DNA of 7,602 bases from Anaerolineae bacterium (GTDB lineage Bacteria > Chloroflexota > Anaerolineae > B4-G1). Under the pieces are notes generated by a model. That model made no database searches and was not told the DNA's origin. It was given only the letters and a program-made list of their open reading frames with translations. Below are positions 1 to 5,108 of the stretch, in pieces. The translations under genes and the position numbers were made by a program. Location: positions 1-7,602 of the forward strand of contig JAUXFI010000096.1 of assembly GCA_030620125.1 (NCBI GenBank), given 5' to 3'. Position 1 is the first letter of the stretch, and each line of letters starts with the position of its first letter.

Positions 1-2
1 GC

Positions 3-701
3 TCACGCCGGCGCGGGCGCATCGGCAATCCGCCCGTCCAACAGGTGGATACATCGGCCGGTGTGGCTCGTCACCGCTGGATCATGAGACACGACGACGA
101 TGGTGCGCCCCTGTTCCTGGTTGAGTCGCGCTAGCACTGCCATCACTTCTGCCCCCGTGCGGCTGTCCAGGTTGCCCGTCGGCTCGTCCGCCAGGATGAT
201 GATCGGATCGTTCACCAGGGCGCGGGCGATAGCAACCCTTTGCTGCTGCCCGCCGGAGAGTTCCGTAGGCTTGTGCCCCATCCGGTCGGCCAGCCCTACC
301 AGTTCCAGCAGGTGGCACGCCCGCTCCCGGCGCTGGGTCCGGGGGATGCGAGCGAAGAACATGGGAAACTCTACGTTCTCCAGCGCCGCCATCGTGGGGA
401 TGAGGTTAAAGGTCTGGAATACGAAACCCACCTCCCGGCGGCGGTACGCAGCCAGCCCGTTCTCGTCCAGCGTGGTGAGGTCCTGGTCGCGCACCATTAT
501 GTGACCAGCAGTGGGACGGTCGAGCCCGCCCAGCAGGTACAGCAGGGTGGACTTGCCCGACCCAGATGGCCCCGTCACGCCCAGGAACTCTCCCGCTTTC
601 ACCGACAGGCTCACCCCGTCCAGCGCGTGGACAGTCTCGTTGCCCATCTGAAAGCCCCGGTGGAGGTCCTGGGTGCGGATGAGGGGTTCTGTTCCAGTCA
701 T
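3..701 (-). CDS. ABC transporter ATP-binding protein, MacB/LolD type
   Basis: This is the cytoplasmic ATPase of an ABC transporter of the MacB/LolD/FtsE-like group, which powers efflux or lipoprotein and envelope transport with a separate FtsX/MacB-like permease. Numbered from the ATG at 701 (232 aa, normal for the group), the sequence shows Walker [10 protein letters not shown] (about 44-52), a Q-loop glutamine (96), signature LSGGQ (148-152), Walker B IIILADE (167-173), the D-loop NLDS, and the switch histidine (206). The N-terminal pattern [15 protein letters not shown] is typical of the MacB group. A TTG at 725 in the same frame would add eight residues, but the ATG at 701 fits family N-termini better; neither has a convincing Shine-Dalgarno site. 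It lies 30 bp downstream of the Yip1 gene on the same strand, so the two are probably co-transcribed. No permease is visible; it probably follows off the left edge. The substrate cannot be told from this sequence. Confidence 0.93.
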   Translation of the reverse strand: MTGTEPLIRTQDLHRGFQMGNETVHALDGVSLSVKAGEFLGVTGPSGSGKSTLLYLLGGLDRPTAGHIMVRDQDLTTLDENGLAAYRRREVGFVFQTFNLIPTMAALENVEFPMFFARIPRTQRRERACHLLELVGLADRMGHKPTELSGGQQQRVAIARALVNDPIIILADEPTGNLDSRTGAEVMAVLARLNQEQGRTIVVVSHDPAVTSHTGRCIHLLDGRIADAPAPA

Positions 702-731
702 TGCTTTTATGAGACGTGTGATCAACCCGCG

Positions 732-1538
732 CTACGGGCCGACACCCATGCCCATCTGCTGGGCGAAGAGGCCCCCGACGAGCGTGGGGAGCAGGCTCAG
801 CGTTGTCAGCAGGAGCCACACGCCCAGTGTGACCAGCGCCGCCTTGCGCCGGGGCAACCGGGTGGCCACCGTCACGCCGACCACCAGCAAGATCAGGTTC
901 CAGATCAGGAAGAGGTCAATGCGGGATAGGAATGCCACCAGGACCATCTGGCCCAGTCTGGGCGGGGCGGCGATGATCTCGCCAATCGGGCGGGTCTCCT
1001 GCACCAGGCCAGAGAGGCCCGGGTTGGCGATGATCTGGCCACTCGCCATGATGTAGACTGTCTGGAACACGCCACGCAGCGCGTAGGGCAGCCATGCCCA
1101 CACCACCATGCAAAACATCTGGCCGAAGGTGCTGCGACCGCCCAGTGCCATCCCCGCCAGGTAGAGTGCACCGGCCCACACTAGCCAGCCCACTGCCAGC
1201 ATCACCACGCCGCCAACGGCAGGGAAGACGGTGGTGATGAGCGGTGAGGCAGCGATGGACATTGCCTGCTCCATCTGCGCTTGCTCCTCGGCGGATATCT
1301 CCCTGCCGAACTGCTCTTGTACAGCAGCGACGGCCTCGCGGGACTGCTGGGCGGTGATGGGGGCGGCGACCAGGATGGGCAGGATCGCCAGGATCACGGC
1401 CAGGAGAGCCGGCAGCCACCAGGCACGTCCCCCGCGCTCGCGCAGGTATTCCAGTGTGGCGCGGGGCCGCACGATCATGCCCCACAGCAGGCGGAGTAAT
1501 CCTTGTCGCTTTGAGGAAGTAGCGTTTGCTTCGGACAT
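732..1538 (-). CDS. Yip1-family multipass membrane protein
   Basis: This 268-aa integral membrane protein resembles the bacterial branch of the Yip1 domain family, whose role in bacteria is not settled. A short basic cytoplasmic N-terminus with RPRATLEYLRE (about 24-34), a typical Yip1 entry motif, is followed by a first helix (about 41-60). A polar loop rich in Q and E (about 63-92) may form a short coiled coil. Further hydrophobic segments lie at about 98-132, 140-165, 197-226 and 233-257. The ATG at 1536-1538 is supported by a GGGAGG ribosome binding site seven bases upstream (1546-1551) and by a promoter beyond it. It is the first gene of a unit with the ABC ATPase. Yip1 proteins are often found next to MacB-like ABC genes in Chloroflexota, from memory, so an accessory role in that transporter is possible but inferred. 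Calling it simply an uncharacterised membrane protein would also be fair. Confidence 0.82.
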   Translation of the reverse strand: MSEANATSSKRQGLLRLLWGMIVRPRATLEYLRERGGRAWWLPALLAVILAILPILVAAPITAQQSREAVAAVQEQFGREISAEEQAQMEQAMSIAASPLITTVFPAVGGVVMLAVGWLVWAGALYLAGMALGGRSTFGQMFCMVVWAWLPYALRGVFQTVYIMASGQIIANPGLSGLVQETRPIGEIIAAPPRLGQMVLVAFLSRIDLFLIWNLILLVVGVTVATRLPRRKAALVTLGVWLLLTTLSLLPTLVGGLFAQQMGMGVGP

Positions 1539-1545
1539 TGTTTAG

Positions 1546-1551
1546 CCTCCC
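1546..1551 (-). promoter_or_regulatory. Ribosome binding site of the Yip1 gene
   Basis: On the minus strand GGGAGG lies seven bases before the ATG at 1536-1538. It is the strongest Shine-Dalgarno match upstream of a start in the window and fixes this start. Confidence 0.75.
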
Positions 1552-1591
1552 GGATGTGGTCAGTCGGCTCAAGACGCGGACGAGCAGGGGG

Positions 1592-1620
1592 ATTATACCT
1601 GGAGTCTGGTCAACCGGCAA
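1592..1620 (-). promoter_or_regulatory. Sigma-70-type promoter of the Yip1-ABC unit
   Basis: Read on the minus strand, a -35 element TTGCCG (1615-1620) is separated by exactly 17 bp from a perfect -10 TATAAT (1592-1597), preceded by GG. Transcription should begin near 1585, giving a leader of about 46 nt that contains the GGGAGG ribosome binding site. The architecture matches the promoter at 3340-3368 (TTGCCT, 17 bp, TATAAT, again preceded by GG), which supports both calls. Confidence 0.7.
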
Positions 1621-1670
1621 ACGACCACTCCCGACTTGACAAATCCAGGACAGAGAGGCGACACTTGGAC

Positions 1671-1695
1671 AATGGCGCAAGATGCCATTTTGCGC
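1671..1695. promoter_or_regulatory. Overlapping inverted repeats, possible operator
   Basis: Two perfect 6-bp inverted repeats overlap here: AATGGC (1671-1676) with GCCATT (1684-1689), spacer 7; and GCGCAA (1675-1680) with TTGCGC (1690-1695), spacer 9. They fill the region directly upstream of the putative -10 box at 1696-1701, where a recognisable -35 element is missing. A regulator site controlling the flippase gene is a reasonable inference. Alternatively they could form competing RNA hairpins if transcription starts further upstream. Confidence 0.35.
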
Positions 1696-1701
1696 TACAA
1701 T
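1696..1701 (+). promoter_or_regulatory. Putative -10 box for the flippase gene
   Basis: TACAAT, one mismatch from consensus, lies 10 bp before the ATG at 1712. A start point about 7 bases downstream would place the transcript start almost at that ATG, implying a leaderless or nearly leaderless mRNA, which fits the absence of a Shine-Dalgarno site. No good -35 hexamer sits 16-18 bp upstream; TTGGAC at 1665-1670 is too far (25 bp). The call is therefore weak. Confidence 0.35.
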
Positions 1702-1711
1702 GATGATTGAC

Positions 1712-3283
1712 ATGCCGCCATCCAATATCCAATATCCAATATCCAGCAACCAGCCCCCAGTATCCAGCTCCCACGTCGTCCGCTCCGCCGCGCTGGTTGC
1801 ACTCCTCTTTGCCGCCGACAAACTGCTGGGAGTCGTGCGCGACGTCGTCATCAGCTACACCTTTGGTGCCTCCGCCGAACTCGACGCCTACTACGCCGCC
1901 TTCGAACTTCCCGACGGCCTCTTCACCGTCGTCGCGGGCAGCGCGATGGCGACCGCCCTCATTCCCATCCTCTCTGCCCGCATCACCCGTGGCGACCATG
2001 AGGGGGTCTGGCGCTTGGTCTCGGCGGTGATCAACTGGGCGCTCCTGATCGTGGCGGGCGTGAGCGTGGTAGCAGCCGTTTTCGCCCCCCAGGTCATCCA
2101 CGCCATCGCTCCGGGCTTTGACGCCGGGCAGATGGCACTGGCGGCGGAACTGATGCGGCTGGTGTTGCTCCAGACCCTCATATCCAGCGCCAGTGGCATC
2201 GTGATGAGCGTGCTGCAAGCCCACCAGCATTTCCTGCTCCCCGCCGCCGCCCCGCTTTGTTACACGCTGGGCCGCATCGCGGGGGCGCTGCTCCTGGCCC
2301 CTCAATGGGGCATCTTTGGATTGGCCTGGGGCGGGCTGATAGGCGCTGTGGGCCACTTTTTGATCCAGATGCCCGGGCTGATCCACCTCCGCGCCCGCTG
2401 GTGGCCCACCCTCCGCCACCCCGATCTGCGAGCGGTGCTGGCGCTGCTGGGACCGCGGGCGCTGGGGCTGGGCGCCACCTACCTGAACTTTGTGCTGCCC
2501 ACCTTTCTAGGCTCGCAGTTGTACGGAGGGGCGATCTCGGCCTACGAGTACGCCTGGCGGTTGATGCAGTTCCCGGAGACGATCATCGGCACGGCACTGG
2601 GACTGACCGTCTTCCCGACGCTGGCGGAACAGGCCAACGCTGGCGACAGGGAGGGGCTGCGCCGCACGGCCTCCTGGGCACTGCGGCTGGTACTGGCGCT
2701 CACCATCCCGGCAGCAGTAGGCTTGCTCGTGCTGGGCCGTCCGCTGATTGCGCTGATCTTCCAGCGCGGCCAGTTCGATGCCGTCGCCACCGACCGCGTC
2801 TATTGGGCGCTGTGCTTCCTCGCCCTGGGACTGGTGGCACACAGCGCACTGGAGGTGGTCAGCCGGCTGTTCTACGCCCAGCGGGACATGTGGACGCCGT
2901 TCTGGGCGGCGCTGGCCGGGCTGGCGGTGAACGCGGGACTGGGGTGGCTGTTGTTGCCGGTGCTGGCTCAAGGTTCCATCGCCCTGTCCAACTCGCTGGG
3001 AGCGGGATTGCAGGTGGTTTTCCTGCTATTGGTGGCACAACAGCGCCTGGGCGGGGTCGAGGAGCGGACATTGGGCACATCGCTGGCACGGGCGGGGGCG
3101 GCGTCGGCGTTGATGGGGATCGTAGTGGCGACTTTAGTCGCTCTGCTGCCCGGCGCAGGGCTGTTCGTGACCAGCGCGGGCGGGCTGGCGGTGGGGGCCG
3201 TGACCTACGTGCTGGCGGCGCTCCTGTTGGGCAGCGAGGAAATACGGGAATTACCGAGGTTGCTGCTAGGGCGGAGCAGATGA
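1712..3283 (+). CDS. murJ: MurJ/MviN-family lipid II or lipid-linked glycan flippase
   Basis: This 523-aa polytopic membrane protein belongs to the MurJ/MviN branch of the MOP superfamily, which flips lipid II across the cytoplasmic membrane for peptidoglycan synthesis; some relatives handle other glycans. The length and about 14 hydrophobic segments fit. Family landmarks are visible: KLLGVVRD (37-44) with the conserved Arg-Asp, FGAS then Asp58 in ELDAYY, WRLMQFP with Arg283 (equivalent to the essential Arg in the E. coli ADRLMEFP motif), and LIFQRGQFD (348-356). The Arg at E. coli position 18 is Lys37 here. In-frame ATGs occur at 1682, 1700, 1703 and 1712; none has a clear ribosome binding site. 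The last is preferred because it follows the TACAAT box. No start codon exists between 1712 and the conserved part, so the first 20 residues are encoded by a heptamer repeat and are not family sequence. It is followed after about 110 bp by the cyclase gene, which has its own promoter. Confidence 0.92.
   Translation: MPPSNIQYPISSNQPPVSSSHVVRSAALVALLFAADKLLGVVRDVVISYTFGASAELDAYYAAFELPDGLFTVVAGSAMATALIPILSARITRGDHEGVWRLVSAVINWALLIVAGVSVVAAVFAPQVIHAIAPGFDAGQMALAAELMRLVLLQTLISSASGIVMSVLQAHQHFLLPAAAPLCYTLGRIAGALLLAPQWGIFGLAWGGLIGAVGHFLIQMPGLIHLRARWWPTLRHPDLRAVLALLGPRALGLGATYLNFVLPTFLGSQLYGGAISAYEYAWRLMQFPETIIGTALGLTVFPTLAEQANAGDREGLRRTASWALRLVLALTIPAAVGLLVLGRPLIALIFQRGQFDAVATDRVYWALCFLALGLVAHSALEVVSRLFYAQRDMWTPFWAALAGLAVNAGLGWLLLPVLAQGSIALSNSLGAGLQVVFLLLVAQQRLGGVEERTLGTSLARAGAASALMGIVVATLVALLPGAGLFVTSAGGLAVGAVTYVLAALLLGSEEIRELPRLLLGRSR
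1720..1768 (+). repeat. Heptanucleotide tandem repeat in the flippase 5' coding region
   Basis: Seven consecutive 7-bp units can be read: ATCCAAT three times without change (1720-1740), then ATCCAGC, AACCAGC, CCCCAGT and ATCCAGC, with a weaker TCCCACG after them. The shared core is CCA at fixed positions of each unit. This resembles the short heptamer repeats (STRR) known from filamentous cyanobacteria, one of which has the unit CCCCAGT; that comparison is from memory. It lies downstream of every possible start codon of the flippase gene, so it is translated, giving the N-terminal residues SNIQYPISSNQPPVSS. Confidence 0.8.
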
Positions 3284-3332
3284 ACGATGAGAGTCTGCCT
3301 CTGGCCCGCCTCTACGGGTCATCGCGACCGTG

Positions 3333-3360
3333 GCAACCTTTGCCTGAGTGAGAAAGGTGC
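3333..3360. promoter_or_regulatory. Inverted repeat overlapping the cyclase promoter
   Basis: ACCTTT (3336-3341) and AAAGGT (3353-3358) form a perfect 6-bp dyad with an 11-base spacer; flanking GC on each side extends it if one A is looped out. It covers the -35 hexamer and most of the promoter spacer, a position where a bound repressor would block RNA polymerase. Operator function is inference; a chance match is possible. Confidence 0.3.
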
Positions 3361-3368
3361 GGTATAAT
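3340..3368 (+). promoter_or_regulatory. Sigma-70-type promoter of the cyclase-glycosyltransferase unit
   Basis: TTGCCT (3340-3345), a 17-bp spacer and a perfect TATAAT (3363-3368) preceded by GG. Transcription should start near 3375, which leaves a leader of about 20 nt before the ATG at 3396. This placement argues against the upstream in-frame GTG at 3348, which would lie inside the promoter. Confidence 0.7.
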
Positions 3369-3395
3369 GGCCTCACTCCATTGATGAGAACTGCG

Positions 3396-5108
3396 ATGAC
3401 TGATAGCTCTTCCAATACCAAAACCTTGAGCCATGATGACCTCACGGCCCTGCGTGATGAACTGACTCAGATTACCCTCATCCTCGCTCAACATCACGTC
3501 ACCGGCACCCCGGTGGGGGCGGAATTCTACGGGCGACTTCCGGCTCTACGGGAAATGCTGATCCGCTTCGATCTAGATTCGGAGACAGGGCCACTTGAGC
3601 GGGGCGAGCTGGAGGCCCTGTACGGCGTCAGCCAGGCGATCGGTTCCTCGTTGGACCCGACCGAGGTTCTGAACGTGGTGATGGATCAGATCATTCGTCT
3701 GACGGGCGCCGAACGTGCCTTCCTGATGCTCGTGGACCCGGACACGGGCGAACTAGAGTTCCAGGTCGCTCGCAACATGGGCCGCGAGACCATCGCCGAG
3801 TCCTCTTTCGAGATCAGCCGCAGCATCGTCAAACAGGTGGCTACCAGCGGCGAACCCATCGTCACAACCAATGCCCAGATGGACCCACGCTTCCAGGCGC
3901 AGGAGAGCGTCATCGGCTACAACCTGCGCTCCATTCTGTGCGTGCCGCTGCGAGCGCGCGGGCGGGTCACAGGCGTGATCTACGCCGACAACCGTATCCT
4001 CACCGGCCTCTTTTCCGACCGGGACCGCGACCTGCTCGCTGCCTTTGCCGGTCAGGCGGCCGTGGCCATCGAGAATGCCCGCCTGTTCGAAAAGATCTCC
4101 AATGACAAAGCGTTGATGGACAACGTCTTCGCCTCCATAACCAGTGGTCTCATCACCATCGGCGTTCAGGATTGCATCACACTCTTCAACCGGGCTGCTG
4201 AGCGCATCCTGCGAGTGCCCGCAACAGTCATCGTCGGCTCGCGCTTCGCCGACGCCCTTCCGGTGCTGGAGAACAAACTGCGCACACTAGTCGAAGGGGT
4301 CAAGGCCTATGGAGAGCCAGTCGTAGAGTTCGAGGTAGAGATGTCGCTCCCCGACCACGGCCCAGTCAAGCTGCGCACCAGCCTGTCTCCCCTCAAAGAC
4401 GCCAGCGGCGAGTCACAGGGCATTGCCATCGTGATAGACGATCTCACAGAACAGCGCCGGCTGGAGTCGCGCTACCAGTTATTCCAACGCTACCTCTCGC
4501 CTGTCGTCATCGAACGTCTCCCTGATGATCCCAATGAACTGAAACTGGGTGGGCAGCGACAGGAGATCACCAGCCTGTTTGCGGACATCCGTGGCTTCAC
4601 CGACTTTAGCCAGCAGCACGCCCCCGAGACGCTGGTGGAGGTGCTCAACCAGTACCTGGCCATCGGCGCGGAGGCGGTACTGGCTGAGGAGGGGACGCTC
4701 GACAAGTTCATGGGAGACGCCGTGGTCGCTTTTTTCAACGCGCCACTTCCCCAGGCAGACCACGTTCTGCGCGCGGTGAGGGCGGCGTTGAGGATGTGGG
4801 AGGAAATCGCCCTGCTCCACGAGCGTGTACCCCCGTCCTACCGGCTTGCTTGCGGGGTGGGCATAAGCGTCGGCGACGCTGTGGTGGGCAACGTCGGTAC
4901 TCCGCAGCGGCTGGACTATACTGCTATCGGTACCTGCGTGAACCTGGCGCGCCGCCTGCAAGAGGTCGCAGCGCCGGGGCAGATTTTGCTTACACAGGCG
5001 GCCTACCAGCGGGCACGAGGACACATCAAGGCCCGGCTGCTCCCACCCAAAGAGGTGGAGGGCTTTAGCGAACCGGTTGAGGTATACGAGTTACTGGGGC
5101 CAAAGTGA
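3396..5108 (+). CDS. GAF-PAS-class III adenylate/guanylate cyclase
   Basis: A 570-aa soluble sensor that should make a cyclic nucleotide, most likely cAMP from ATP. The order is a short N-terminal helical region (1-69), a GAF domain (about 70-229) ending in the linker helix FAGQAAVAIENARLF, a PAS domain (about 236-355, closing with IVIDDLTEQRRLE), and a class III cyclase domain (about 384-568). All catalytic positions are present: metal Asp397 (FADIRGF), Lys437 and metal Asp441 (DKFMGDA), Thr509 (YTAIG), Asn516 and Arg520 (VNLARR). A Lys/Thr substrate pair is the class IIIb pattern, a class known for bicarbonate-stimulated members. The GAF domain holds a degenerate NKFDE-like set (Asn199, Arg200, Phe206, Asp210), so nucleotide binding there is uncertain. 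No membrane segment is visible. The ATG at 3396 is chosen because the promoter ends at 3368; ATG 3384 is an alternative. The stop overlaps the start of the glycosyltransferase gene. Guanylate cyclase activity is less likely from these residues. Confidence 0.92.
   Translation: MTDSSSNTKTLSHDDLTALRDELTQITLILAQHHVTGTPVGAEFYGRLPALREMLIRFDLDSETGPLERGELEALYGVSQAIGSSLDPTEVLNVVMDQIIRLTGAERAFLMLVDPDTGELEFQVARNMGRETIAESSFEISRSIVKQVATSGEPIVTTNAQMDPRFQAQESVIGYNLRSILCVPLRARGRVTGVIYADNRILTGLFSDRDRDLLAAFAGQAAVAIENARLFEKISNDKALMDNVFASITSGLITIGVQDCITLFNRAAERILRVPATVIVGSRFADALPVLENKLRTLVEGVKAYGEPVVEFEVEMSLPDHGPVKLRTSLSPLKDASGESQGIAIVIDDLTEQRRLESRYQLFQRYLSPVVIERLPDDPNELKLGGQRQEITSLFADIRGFTDFSQQHAPETLVEVLNQYLAIGAEAVLAEEGTLDKFMGDAVVAFFNAPLPQADHVLRAVRAALRMWEEIALLHERVPPSYRLACGVGISVGDAVVGNVGTPQRLDYTAIGTCVNLARRLQEVAAPGQILLTQAAYQRARGHIKARLLPPKEVEGFSEPVEVYELLGPK

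Noticed and set aside
240..929. Plus-strand open frame antisense to the ABC ATPase and Yip1 genes
   Set aside because: Gln/His/Arg-rich low-information translation opposite a gene with every ABC motif intact.
1636..1641. TTGACA as the -35 box of a plus-strand promoter
   Set aside because: No -10-like hexamer occurs 16-18 bp downstream (around 1659-1664), and the TACAAT box is over 50 bp away.
1720..1768. CRISPR-like array
   Set aside because: The units are 7 bp with no spacers; this is a simple tandem repeat.
916..2419. Long minus-strand open frames antisense to the flippase start and overlapping the Yip1 gene
   Set aside because: They read through the heptamer repeat as YWILDIGYWIL-like residues and have no family features; real genes explain the region on other frames.
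2257..3351. Long open frame on the plus strand (364 codons) inside the flippase gene
   Set aside because: Its composition is Gly/Arg/Ala-rich with no recognisable motif, and it overlaps a well-supported MurJ frame; it is a GC-driven shadow.
3348..3395. GTG at 3348 as the cyclase start
   Set aside because: It would lie inside the promoter, between the -35 and -10 boxes, so it could not be in the transcript; the extra residues have no domain character.
3284..3395. Riboswitch or small RNA between the flippase and cyclase genes
   Set aside because: The predicted leader is only about 20 nt, too short for a riboswitch, and no strong RNA fold is apparent.
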